Both the position numbers and the translations under genes were made by a program. Shown in pieces: positions 1 to 8,458 of a stretch of 64,000 nt of DNA (within the stretch, counting starts at the first letter, position 1; the number at the start of each line of letters is the position of its first letter). The stretch lies in NCBI RefSeq assembly GCF_018860805.1, contig NZ_JAHKQR010000011.1, positions 1,234,366 to 1,298,365 of the forward strand, read 5' to 3'. Under the pieces are notes generated by a model. That model saw only the letters and a program-made list of their open reading frames with translations, had not been told where the DNA came from and ran no database searches. This DNA comes from Aestuariibacter sp. A3R04. Its GTDB lineage: Bacteria; Pseudomonadota; Gammaproteobacteria; Enterobacterales; Alteromonadaceae.

Positions 1-410
1 AAACCAATGGCGATGAATACATGGCAGCTATCGGCATCCCCCTAACGTATATTCATGACCCTGAAGAAGGCAGTAATCCCACGCACACTATCTGCTTGTT
101 TGCGCAGGCAATCTTATCGAGCTTTCAGATGCTTACCGAAGAAAAAGGCCTAGACTGCAACATTCGAATTGGCATTGCTACCGGCGCAGTCACCGGAGGC
201 ATTATCGGTGCTCACAAGCCCCATTTTGATATTTGGGGCAAGACGGTAAACCGAGCATCCCGTCTCGAACAGGCCAGTAAACCGGGTACGATAACAGTGT
301 GTGCCCGAACCCGAGGCCATTTACTCGACAATCATGTTGAGGATATGACGTTTTCAGATCACTTTGTTGTAGGCGACAACCTGGTCGCACACACCCTGTA
401 CAGTGTCTGA
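1..410 (+). CDS. Class III adenylate/guanylate cyclase, C-terminal part (cut by window start)
   Basis: The reading frame is open from base 3 and continues off the left edge, so only about the last 136 residues are present. The stretch ending in GKTVNRASRLEQASKPG is the classic class III cyclase catalytic core: the N-x-x-x-R pair that contacts ATP in the dimeric active site, followed by the segment predicting re-use of the cyclase fold (TITVCARTRGHL). It would make cAMP or cGMP from the nucleotide triphosphate; substrate choice cannot be read because the metal-binding aspartates lie upstream. The stop is two bases before the next gene's start, so the two are probably co-transcribed. Confidence 0.85.
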   Translation, partial: TNGDEYMAAIGIPLTYIHDPEEGSNPTHTICLFAQAILSSFQMLTEEKGLDCNIRIGIATGAVTGGIIGAHKPHFDIWGKTVNRASRLEQASKPGTITVCARTRGHLLDNHVEDMTFSDHFVVGDNLVAHTLYSV

Positions 411-412
411 GA

Positions 413-1570
413 TTGCCGTCTGTGTTTAACCTTGCATCAACGTTCTCCCCGTCAGACTTCTTAGCTCAGTACTGGCAAAAGCAACCCGTTGTTATTAGGC
501 AGGCTTTAGTTGATTTTGTCGACCCTTTGGACGAACACGACCTGGCAGGCCTTGCCATGGAAGACGAGGTCGACAGCCGTATTGTGCGACAAGACCAAGG
601 TGCCAACTGGCATGTCGAACACGGTCCTTTTACCGATTTTACACCTTTTTGCATCGGGAAATGGACGTTGCTGGTTCAAGGTGTAGAGCGCTATGTCGAG
701 GATGTTGACCGCCTCATGTCTGCGTTTGATTTTATTCCCTACTGGCGAATGGACGATGTCATGGTGAGCTTTGCTGTACCCGGTGCGGGTGTGGGTGCCC
801 ACACCGATCAGTACGATGTATTTTTGATCCAAGGTAAAGGGAAAAGACGCTGGCGAGTAGGTCGACCTGGCAAGCATCATACCCATGCGCCCCACAAAGA
901 TTTACAGCAAATCGCCCCATTTCATCCCGTCATTGACGTAGAACTTAACCCCGGAGACATACTTTATATTCCGCCAGGCTGGCCTCATGATGGTGTGACA
1001 ATCGAGAACAGCCTGACTTACTCAATAGGATTTCGGGCTCCGGATCAAAACGATATTTTGCAGCAAGTCGCAGAGCTTGTGAGTACACAAAACAAAACTG
1101 CCACCCGCTATACTGACCCGCAACTGACATCACCGTCACACCCGGCAATGATCAAGCAAACTGAAATATCTGCACTAAAATCGATGCTGATGGATTATCT
1201 CAACAGCGAACAGAGTACTTCAGCGCTGTTAACCATGCTTAGCGACCAGCACTTACCTGAATACTACGTTGATACTGCCATAACCCCCAAGGCTCTAATA
1301 ACAGCTTTAGAAAATGGCGCTAGTCTACACCGTGTCAATGGATGCAAGCCGCTCTTTAGAGAAATTCAGTCTACACAGCAGTTTGAGTTTTTCATAAACG
1401 GCGAACAATTTCATACATCTGCTGAACACCAACCTTTATTGAACGAGCTGTTTCGCGGTGTTCCCCTATTCCACGAAACCCTTGTTCAAGCAAAGGTGCT
1501 CGACGATTTTGCGTTCATTGAACTATTGTCTATACTTGTAAAAAAAGGGTATTGGCAAATGATGGATTAG
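413..1570 (+). CDS. roxA: Ribosomal protein uL16 3-hydroxylase RoxA (YcfD, JmjC/cupin fold)
   Basis: The 385-residue protein matches the Fe(II)/2-oxoglutarate ribosomal oxygenase family that hydroxylates an arginine of ribosomal protein uL16. The iron triad is visible as H130-T-D132 (in GVGAHTDQYDVF) and H192 (in PPGWPHDGVT); the C-terminal third fits the dimerisation and winged-helix region of the family. Length is close to the roughly 370 residues of E. coli RoxA. The start is a TTG at 413, two bases after the cyclase stop, which suggests translational coupling. Family assignment is strong; the actual substrate is inferred from the family. Confidence 0.9.
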   Translation: MPSVFNLASTFSPSDFLAQYWQKQPVVIRQALVDFVDPLDEHDLAGLAMEDEVDSRIVRQDQGANWHVEHGPFTDFTPFCIGKWTLLVQGVERYVEDVDRLMSAFDFIPYWRMDDVMVSFAVPGAGVGAHTDQYDVFLIQGKGKRRWRVGRPGKHHTHAPHKDLQQIAPFHPVIDVELNPGDILYIPPGWPHDGVTIENSLTYSIGFRAPDQNDILQQVAELVSTQNKTATRYTDPQLTSPSHPAMIKQTEISALKSMLMDYLNSEQSTSALLTMLSDQHLPEYYVDTAITPKALITALENGASLHRVNGCKPLFREIQSTQQFEFFINGEQFHTSAEHQPLLNELFRGVPLFHETLVQAKVLDDFAFIELLSILVKKGYWQMMD

Positions 1571-1644
1571 CCAGCCACACACTTAACATGACAACGTTGC
1601 GCTAAGGCTGGTACAACGTATATTAGCACCAAAGAGTAGCCCCC

Positions 1645-2103
1645 ATGACGTTTACAATAGAAAACGTCGATTGGCAAAGCGGTAAGAATCGACTAACAGC
1701 ATTACGACAACAAGTGTTTGTGCTTGAATGGCATCTTCCCGATCACATAGAATTTGATGAAAGAGACAAGGACGCCATTCACGTACTGGTGTACGATAAA
1801 GAAAGTACTCCCATTGCCACAGCCCGGCTTACTGCAGATGGTGAAATCGGACGCATTGCGGTAAAAAAATACTATCGCTCTCCCACCCTCTACCGTGCGC
1901 TGTTCAACACTTTAGTAACAGCAGGGAAATGTATTAAAGTTCCATATATCAAAGTTTTGTGTCGCTTAGACAGCGTGGAAAAGCACCGGCTTATGGGCTA
2001 TGAGCCCGACGGCCGGGTTTTTATGGAAGCCGGGATACCACGTCAACGCATGCGATGTCCGATCCAGCAGTTTTGTCAGCCTGATGTTCGCGATTTGCAT
2101 TAA
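1645..2103 (+). CDS. GNAT-family N-acetyltransferase
   Basis: A 152-residue single-domain protein with the GNAT pattern: an N-terminal strand-helix segment (RQQVFVLEWHLP), the central strand VYDKESTPIATARLTADGEIGRIAVKKYYRS that carries the acyl-CoA-binding turn, and the C-terminal LMGYEPDGRVFMEAGIPRQRM typical of small GNATs resembling ElaA/YjcF proteins. It presumably transfers an acetyl group from acetyl-CoA to an amine; the substrate is unknown. The ATG at 1645 follows a weak ribosome-binding site. It converges with the next gene, with only 19 bases between the two stops. Confidence 0.75.
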   Translation: MTFTIENVDWQSGKNRLTALRQQVFVLEWHLPDHIEFDERDKDAIHVLVYDKESTPIATARLTADGEIGRIAVKKYYRSPTLYRALFNTLVTAGKCIKVPYIKVLCRLDSVEKHRLMGYEPDGRVFMEAGIPRQRMRCPIQQFCQPDVRDLH

Positions 2104-2122
2104 AAGAATACCGGTGCGCTTG

Positions 2123-2539
2123 TTAGTTACGCCAAATGGCATCTTCTTCAGCGAAGTCGTGAAGTTTTTCAGCTCGGTTTTGCAAAATACCTGCAAACTG
2201 CATTTGCGTTTGATCTGCAATGCCGGAACGAACGAGATTCTCCGCTTTTATTTGCCAACTCAGGGCAAAATGACGAAGCGCTTCCCGGGCGTTTTTAGCA
2301 TTGTCACCGGCAATGAAGTCTGCAGGCAAATCACCGCTTAAAGCCCAATAGAACTTGTTATCGCTGGCCTTAACTTTCCACACGGCAAAAAACGGCAATA
2401 AGTAGCGACTCACTTTTTCATCAACAGTACTCACCACAATACCGTTTTCAGCCAAGTGTTTATTAGCCTTCTGTAGTTGCTGATTGATCCATTCTTTGCG
2501 CTCTTGTTCAGATATTTCTGGTACGGTTTGATCTGTCAT
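2123..2539 (-). CDS. DUF4826-like conserved protein
   Basis: A 138-residue acidic, probably soluble protein beginning MTDQTVPEISEQERKEW, with a charged helix and then FAVWKVKASDNKFYWALSGDLPADFI, a pattern I associate with the DUF4826 family of Alteromonadales and Vibrionales. No catalytic motif, signal peptide or membrane segment is visible. The function is unknown. It stands alone on the minus strand, converging on the acetyltransferase gene, with its promoter presumably in the 190-base gap before 2730. Confidence 0.65.
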   Translation of the reverse strand: MTDQTVPEISEQERKEWINQQLQKANKHLAENGIVVSTVDEKVSRYLLPFFAVWKVKASDNKFYWALSGDLPADFIAGDNAKNAREALRHFALSWQIKAENLVRSGIADQTQMQFAGILQNRAEKLHDFAEEDAIWRN

Positions 2540-2729
2540 ATTTCACTGTCTTGTTTGCTATCATGCCTGTGTAAAGGCTGTTGTTTCAATGTAACTTATC
2601 ACAAAACACCGCCACTATCACCCGCCTGCCAATCGCGGATCCACACAACTGGTTACACTTCAACGCTTGGCATTAGTTCTAAAACCATTATGGTAGTAAC
2701 GGGAAGAAAATTAAACAGAAGGTTTATTC

Positions 2730-2948
2730 ATGTTAAAAGCCGTCAGAATGACAGTGGGTGCTTTACTGGCTGTAGCAGGTGTTGTTTTCACCATTATCCC
2801 AGGGTCTACGTTATTGATTCTGGCTGGGCTGGTAGTACTAAGCTATGACGTACCTCGCGCCAGAGTCTGGCTAAAGCTGGTGCAAACGAGTATGAGTCGC
2901 GGTGCCAAAAAACTGGATACTTTTCTGTTGTCACGGAAATTGCGCTAG
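2730..2948 (+). CDS. Small two-helix membrane protein of the PGPGW type
   Basis: A 72-residue protein, MLKAVRMTVGALLAVAGVVFTIIPGS..., with one long or two short hydrophobic helices (about residues 7-25 and 28-40) separated by the IIPGST turn, then a basic amphipathic tail rich in Arg and Lys. This is the layout of small inner-membrane PGPGW proteins, here with PGS rather than the full motif. Its function is unknown. The gene is monocistronic and followed at once by a strong hairpin terminator. Confidence 0.6.
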   Translation: MLKAVRMTVGALLAVAGVVFTIIPGSTLLILAGLVVLSYDVPRARVWLKLVQTSMSRGAKKLDTFLLSRKLR

Positions 2949-2961
2949 ACCAATCTCCATT

Positions 2962-3003
2962 AAAAAAGCGGTTTGTTGGCTCAGCCAACAAACCGCTTTT
3001 TTT
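2962..3003. terminator. Bidirectional intrinsic terminator
   Basis: A near-perfect hairpin with 16-base or longer arms (AAGCGGTTTGTTGGC and its complement) around the loop TCA. It is flanked by an A-run on the left and a T-run on the right, so it can end transcription from both converging genes: the small membrane protein on plus and ppsA on minus. Confidence 0.9.
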
Positions 3004-3037
3004 CAGTACAAACAAAAATATTAGCTCCGACAGAACA

Positions 3038-5410
3038 TTATCTGTGTTTTTCAGCGAGATACAGCCAGGTTTCTACTACTGTGTCGGGGTTTAATGAGAC
3101 TGAATCAATCCCTTCTTCTACTAACCAGGCAGCAAAATCTTCGTGATCAGAGGGCCCTTGCCCGCAAATTCCCACATACTTTCCACGTTTTTTCGCCGTG
3201 CGTATGGCCATAGATAACAGGGCTTTTACGGCCGGATCACGCTCGTCAAACAGATGGGCAATAACACCTGAATCACGGTCCAGCCCCAATGTAAGCTGTG
3301 TTAAGTCATTTGAACCAATAGAGAAACCGTCAAAGATATCGAGGAACTCATCTGCCAGCAAAGCATTTGAAGGCAGTTCGCACATCATAATTACCCTCAG
3401 TCCATTTTCTCCCTGCACAAGCCCTTCTTCTTTCAGAAGCGCAATAACCTTTCGGCCTTCTTCCAAGGTGCGAACGAAAGGGATCATAATTTCAACATTA
3501 GTGAGGCCCATATCATTGCGAACCCGTTTAATGGCTTCACATTCCAACGCGAAACAATCTCTAAAGTCTTCCGAGATATAGCGGCTTGCACCGCGAAAGC
3601 CCAGCATCGGGTTTTCTTCATCGGGCTCATACTGATACCCACCCACCAAATTGAAGTACTCGTTGGATTTAAAATCTGACATTCTAACGATCACTTTTTT
3701 CGGCGAAAAGGCAGCCCCAATACTAGCAATGCCTTCAACCAACTTTTGTATGTAGAACTCCTTTGGTGACGCATAACCAGCAATCATATCACTGATTTCT
3801 TCTTGTAACTCTTCAGGCTGGGTATCGAAATTCAACAGTGCCTTTGGGTGCACGCCAATCATGCGGTTAATAATAAACTCTAAACGCGCAAGCCCTACTC
3901 CGGCACTGGGCAAGCGCGCAAAGTCAAATGCGCGGTCGGGGTTACCCACGTTCATCATGACTTTTAACGGTAAATCGGGCATGGCGTCAATGCGGGATGT
4001 AACTACATCAAATTCCAGCTCTGAACTGTAGATATAGCCGGTGTCACCTTCGGCACATGACACCGTTATTTTGTCACCGGCCTTGATAGCATCGGTGGCA
4101 TTACCACAACCCACTACTGCGGGGATACCTAATTCTCTGGCTATAATAGCTGCATGACAAGTGCGGCCGCCCCTGTTGGTTACAATGGCTGAGGCTTTTT
4201 TCATAATAGGTTCCCAATCCGGATCGGTCATGTCTGTAACCAATACATCACCAGCTTGGATCTTATCCATTTCTTCTATCGAGCCCAACACCTTGGCTTC
4301 ACCTGATCCAATTTTGTGACCGATTGCGCGACCTTCGCATACGATGCTACCTTTGTCTTTCAACTGAAAGCGCTCAATAGACTGGCTATCTTCACGGCTC
4401 CTTACCGTTTCAGGACGAGCCTGCACTATATATAACTTGCCGTCTATACCGTCTTTAGCCCATTCAATATCCATTGGGCGTTGGTAGTGATCTTCGATAA
4501 TAACCGCTTGCTTAGCCAACTCTTGTACTTCTTCATCAGACAAAGAAAAGTTCAAACTGGCAGACCGCTCAATATCAACGATTTCCACTTGCTTGCCGTG
4601 GGCTTCATCACTAGAGTAAATCATCTTGGTGAGCTTGCTGCCCAGATTGCGGCGAAGAATTGCCGGGTTTCCTGCATTCAACGTCGGCTTATGAACATAG
4701 AATTCGTCCGGGTTAACTGCACCTTGCACTACCATCTCGCCCAAGCCGTATGAACTGGTAATAAATACCACGTCTTCAAAACCTGATTCAGTATCAATGG
4801 TGAACATAACTCCGGATGAAGCAATGTCACTTCTCACCATACGCTGAATACCGGCCGACAAGGCGACGCCCTTGTGATCGTATCCCTGATGTACACGGTA
4901 TGAGATCGCGCGATCGTTGAACAAGGAGGCAAACACGTGTTTAATGGCCACCATAACGGCATCATAGCCTTTTACGTTCAGGAAGGTTTCTTGCTGACCA
5001 GCAAATGACGCATCAGGCATATCTTCAGCAGTAGCTGATGAACGTACGGCAAAGGAAGCTTCACCACCCGCCTCTGCCTGCAGTGTGTCAAATGCATCGC
5101 GAATTGCATTTTCCAGGGCCGGCTGAAATGGTGTATCGATGATCCATTGACGGATGTTTTTACCGGCTTCAGACAGGGCAGTCACGTCTTCAACATCAAG
5201 AGAGTCAAGAACATCGTGAATTTTTGCTTCCAGACCGCTCTGATCCAAAAACTCGTTAAAAGCTGCCGCTGTTGTGGCAAATCCGCCCGGTACCTGAACA
5301 CCGGCATTTGCCAGGTTTGAAATCATTTCACCCAATGATGCATTTTTGCCGCCAACGCGACCCACATCATGCATCCCCAACTCTTGATACCAAAGTACGT
5401 ATTCTTGCAC
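3038..5410 (-). CDS. ppsA: Phosphoenolpyruvate synthase
   Basis: PpsA converts pyruvate, ATP and water to PEP, AMP and phosphate for gluconeogenesis. The sequence tracks E. coli PpsA throughout: the N-terminal ATP-grasp domain ([47 protein letters not shown]), the swivelling phosphohistidine domain with [15 protein letters not shown] (His is the phosphorylated residue), and the C-terminal PEP/pyruvate barrel with [15 protein letters not shown] chose the GTG at 5410, with GGAGG eight bases upstream, giving 790 residues (E. coli 792). An ATG at 5527 would add 39 residues that do not resemble the family. It diverges from its regulator ppsR. Confidence 0.93.
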   Translation of the reverse strand: MQEYVLWYQELGMHDVGRVGGKNASLGEMISNLANAGVQVPGGFATTAAAFNEFLDQSGLEAKIHDVLDSLDVEDVTALSEAGKNIRQWIIDTPFQPALENAIRDAFDTLQAEAGGEASFAVRSSATAEDMPDASFAGQQETFLNVKGYDAVMVAIKHVFASLFNDRAISYRVHQGYDHKGVALSAGIQRMVRSDIASSGVMFTIDTESGFEDVVFITSSYGLGEMVVQGAVNPDEFYVHKPTLNAGNPAILRRNLGSKLTKMIYSSDEAHGKQVEIVDIERSASLNFSLSDEEVQELAKQAVIIEDHYQRPMDIEWAKDGIDGKLYIVQARPETVRSREDSQSIERFQLKDKGSIVCEGRAIGHKIGSGEAKVLGSIEEMDKIQAGDVLVTDMTDPDWEPIMKKASAIVTNRGGRTCHAAIIARELGIPAVVGCGNATDAIKAGDKITVSCAEGDTGYIYSSELEFDVVTSRIDAMPDLPLKVMMNVGNPDRAFDFARLPSAGVGLARLEFIINRMIGVHPKALLNFDTQPEELQEEISDMIAGYASPKEFYIQKLVEGIASIGAAFSPKKVIVRMSDFKSNEYFNLVGGYQYEPDEENPMLGFRGASRYISEDFRDCFALECEAIKRVRNDMGLTNVEIMIPFVRTLEEGRKVIALLKEEGLVQGENGLRVIMMCELPSNALLADEFLDIFDGFSIGSNDLTQLTLGLDRDSGVIAHLFDERDPAVKALLSMAIRTAKKRGKYVGICGQGPSDHEDFAAWLVEEGIDSVSLNPDTVVETWLYLAEKHR

Positions 5411-5600
5411 GGCCAAAGCCTCCAGCTTTTCAAAATTTTTTACCCAAACTCTATAGCGGGCGTTCATTGCGTGCCGAGGATGTTGCCAGCTGATAAAAGC
5501 AGGCTGGCTTTTCGACGGTTTCATCATAGAATGTAGAAAAAATGAAAGTAAAATCTTTCTGAACCCTGAAAGAATATTACAACAATGTTAAGGAAATGTT

Positions 5601-6413
5601 TTGCGCACTGCTTACTATATCTCCGACGGTACCGCCATTACATCCGAAGTATTCGGGCACGCCCTGCTGTCTCTATTCCCCATAAAGTTTAACCACACGA
5701 CAATTCCATTCGTTGAAACAGAGGAAGAGGCGCACCGTGTGTTGGATAAAATTTCTGAAAGTTTTCAAGATACTGGTGAGAGGCCGCTCGTTTTTTATAC
5801 AATTGTGAATGCCGATGTGCGGAAAATCATTTCCCGCTCAGTGGGAATTAACTACAATTTTCTCGATCAGTTCGTTGCCCCTGTTGAAAAAGTACTCGGT
5901 GTACCGTCTAAACCGGAAAAACATCGCACCCACAGTATCCATGAAAAGACCTATGATATTCGTATAGAAGCAGTGAATTACGCGCTGGCTAATGACGATG
6001 GGTCAAATCTCAAAAACTACGACGAAGCAGACATTATTCTTGTAGGCGTATCCCGTTCAGGGAAAACCCCCACCAGCCTCTATCTCGCACTCCAATACGG
6101 GATAAAAGCCGCAAATTATCCCTTTACCGAGGAAGATATGGGAGACATGCTGAAGATGCCTCCTCCCTTGCGAAGATTCAAAAATAAGTTGTTTGGTTTG
6201 ACAATCCAACCCGAGCGTTTAAGCCAGATCCGCTCAGAACGACGTGCAAATAGTCGTTATGCTTCGTTGCAACAATGCCGAATGGAATTACGTGAGGTGG
6301 AAAACCTTTATCGTCGTGAAAAAATCCCATTCCTCAATTCCACACGGTATTCAATAGAAGAAATTTCAGCCAAAATTCTGGCTGAAACGGGCTTACAACG
6401 TAAGAAGTACTAA
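5601..6413 (+). CDS. ppsR: PEP synthase regulatory kinase/pyrophosphorylase (DUF299)
   Basis: The 270-residue protein is the bifunctional regulator that inactivates PpsA by ADP-dependent phosphorylation of an active-site threonine and reactivates it by phosphate-dependent dephosphorylation. Visible are the N-terminal YYISDGTAITSEVFGHALLS, and the P-loop GVSRSGKT at about residues 149-156, which is the family signature. Translation appears to begin at TTG 5601, preceded by AAGGA. It is divergent from its target ppsA, the usual arrangement. Its stop overlaps the end of the convergent sulfotransferase gene by four bases. Confidence 0.92.
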   Translation: MRTAYYISDGTAITSEVFGHALLSLFPIKFNHTTIPFVETEEEAHRVLDKISESFQDTGERPLVFYTIVNADVRKIISRSVGINYNFLDQFVAPVEKVLGVPSKPEKHRTHSIHEKTYDIRIEAVNYALANDDGSNLKNYDEADIILVGVSRSGKTPTSLYLALQYGIKAANYPFTEEDMGDMLKMPPPLRRFKNKLFGLTIQPERLSQIRSERRANSRYASLQQCRMELREVENLYRREKIPFLNSTRYSIEEISAKILAETGLQRKKY

Positions 6414-8371
6414 CGCGTTGAATGTAACACCTCAAACAAGGGCGTAAGGTAGGGTTCAAATTTTTTCCATTGCGTCATACCCGACCGATACAAAGGTTGG
6501 CGTACCTGCTCAGAGCTGGGTGTTTTGATTACCCGCTGGGTTTGGTGAAAATGCAAACATGCTTCTTCAAACGGCAAACCACAATAATCGAGAATTCGTC
6601 TTACCTGCCCTTCCAAATCGTCGATAAGATTCTCGTGTTGAACGGTGAGGATTTCACCGGGCAGTACTGAATTCCAATGATCCATCAAGGTTACGTAAGC
6701 ATTGTAGTAACGACCAATGTCGGTCAACGAATAAGTAAACTCCTGGCCGTCTGCGAAAAGCTGCTTGAACCCGCTGAAACAACAGGCAAGCGGGTTCCTG
6801 CGGGCGTCAATAATTTTGGCATTAGGCAAAATGCGTTTAATTAAGCCAATATGAATAAAATTATTCGGCATTTTGTCAATAAAAAATGGCGCCTGTTGTC
6901 GGTATGCCTGGGTTTGCGCCAGATATTGCTCACCAAGATCGCTACACTTTTCATCTGTTAGATCTGCAAGGTTAAATGGATACGGTTTTTGCTGATGACT
7001 CAAGCCCGAAGCTATACTTAAAATATCGTGTAGTTCCATGGTACCGTCGACCAGGGAATGGGATGCAAGAATTTGCTCCAGCAACGTTGAACCGGCTCTG
7101 GGTAACCCAACAATGAATATCGGATCTTTTGCACCACACCCTTTCCCTGTGGCAAAGAGGCTTGCGTCACATGCCTTGGCCTGTGCTTTTAGCGCCTGTT
7201 CGGTTCTGCGAATATCAAACCGCAGGGTTTGGTGTTTAAGGCGGTTACCCTTCGCATAATAGTGGAATGCCTGCTGAAAATCCCCGTTGTCTTCCAGTGC
7301 TTTACCCATGGCAAAACATCCGTGAATCTTATCGTCTAAAGATACGTGCTCGCCGTCGGCAACACGAGCCATTTTCTCAATCCAGTCACCTGTAAAACGA
7401 TAGGTTTTCGTATTTGCAAGACTCCAGTAAGCATCCCCAAAATCGTCGCTAACTCGAGCCGCCTGTTCATAGGCATGCACCGCCTCACTCGTTGCCCCGT
7501 TTGCTTTAAGCGCATGACCGTATTGGACCCATAGAGCGGGCTTATCAGCATTCTCTTTCAACAACGCCTGATATATGTTTATTGCCTCATCAAGCTCACC
7601 CACACCAACCAACCCATGAGCTAACGCCACCTTTGCCTGATAGTGTTGGGGATCCTTATTCAACCTTTTCCTGGCCAAGGTTATCGCTTGGGGAAATTTG
7701 CCTAGTTTGCTAAGTACACTTTGATAGGCGGTTACAGCAGCTACATTGTCAGGATACAGCGCAACACAACTCTCCAATAAGAATTCAGCTTCGTGGTATA
7801 CCTTAAATTGCATACCTATTTCTGCTAGTAACATCATGGCTTCAGGATGGTGCTTATGTTGCTGTAAAAATTTCCGGCATACGTCTTCGGCTTTGGCGAG
7901 CTGGCCTTCGTGGAGTAAATCCATGGCACCTAATAAAGGCTTGGGTAAGGCTGACAAGGTCTCAACATGCTCATTGGCCAGCTTAAGTGCCGGCGCATTG
8001 CCCGTGCGCTGGTAGACGTTTACCAATTCACGCCAAGCAGGAATTAGCGCCGGGTTAAAGCTGGTAGCTCGATAGAACGCCACTGCCATATTGCGTTCGT
8101 CGCCGAGCAGTTTTAAACAATATCCCTGCTCTTGATATCCTCTGCCGTAGTCGGGAAAGCGCGTGAGTAACCTGTTCAATGTCTCCAAGGCCGCGAGTGG
8201 CTTTTTTGTCATGCGCTGAGCAACCGCCATCAAATACAAGCCCTCTTTGTCAGACGCTTCGTCTTCATTGGGAGATAAACTTTGCTGACACAATGCAATT
8301 GCCTGCGAAAATTGAGATTGCATTAGCGCTTGCTTAGCTGCTTTGAGACGAGATTGCACGGAATGAGTCAT
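6410..8371 (-). CDS. TPR-repeat protein with C-terminal sulfotransferase domain
   Basis: A 653-residue two-part protein. Residues about 5-380 are a run of tetratricopeptide-like helix pairs (for example the segments around 45-75, 215-245, 250-285 and 290-320). Residues about 415-650 are a PAPS-dependent sulfotransferase domain, with the 5'-phosphosulfate loop DPIFIVGLPRAGSTLLEQ at about 416-433 and a 3'-phosphate-type segment KIIDARRNPLACCFS further on. It has no signal peptide, so it is probably cytoplasmic. The acceptor is unknown. Such TPR-sulfotransferases are common beside TonB receptors in marine Gammaproteobacteria, and one lies directly upstream here, though a terminator separates them. 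Confidence 0.85.
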   Translation of the reverse strand: MTHSVQSRLKAAKQALMQSQFSQAIALCQQSLSPNEDEASDKEGLYLMAVAQRMTKKPLAALETLNRLLTRFPDYGRGYQEQGYCLKLLGDERNMAVAFYRATSFNPALIPAWRELVNVYQRTGNAPALKLANEHVETLSALPKPLLGAMDLLHEGQLAKAEDVCRKFLQQHKHHPEAMMLLAEIGMQFKVYHEAEFLLESCVALYPDNVAAVTAYQSVLSKLGKFPQAITLARKRLNKDPQHYQAKVALAHGLVGVGELDEAINIYQALLKENADKPALWVQYGHALKANGATSEAVHAYEQAARVSDDFGDAYWSLANTKTYRFTGDWIEKMARVADGEHVSLDDKIHGCFAMGKALEDNGDFQQAFHYYAKGNRLKHQTLRFDIRRTEQALKAQAKACDASLFATGKGCGAKDPIFIVGLPRAGSTLLEQILASHSLVDGTMELHDILSIASGLSHQQKPYPFNLADLTDEKCSDLGEQYLAQTQAYRQQAPFFIDKMPNNFIHIGLIKRILPNAKIIDARRNPLACCFSGFKQLFADGQEFTYSLTDIGRYYNAYVTLMDHWNSVLPGEILTVQHENLIDDLEGQVRRILDYCGLPFEEACLHFHQTQRVIKTPSSEQVRQPLYRSGMTQWKKFEPYLTPLFEVLHSTR

Positions 8372-8391
8372 ACTTGTCCTGCTTTGCTGTG

Positions 8392-8423
8392 AAAAAAAAC
8401 GGCAAACCCTCTGGTTTGCCGTT
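8392..8423 (-). terminator. Intrinsic terminator of the TonB-receptor gene
   Basis: The stem AACGGCAAACC / GGTTTGCCGTT with loop CTCT is followed on the minus strand by eight T residues. It sits 36 bases after the receptor stop and before the sulfotransferase start, so the two minus-strand genes are probably separate transcripts. Confidence 0.88.
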
Positions 8424-8458
8424 GCAATGGTAACGTATTTACGTCGTAAACAAAGAAA

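Noticed and set aside
506..895. 129-codon minus-strand frame inside roxA
   Set aside because: It lies wholly antisense to the RoxA catalytic core, with no motif or ribosome-binding site.
2477..2848. 123-codon plus-strand frame overlapping the DUF4826 and PGPGW genes
   Set aside because: Cys/Ser/His-rich shadow frame covering two better-supported genes.
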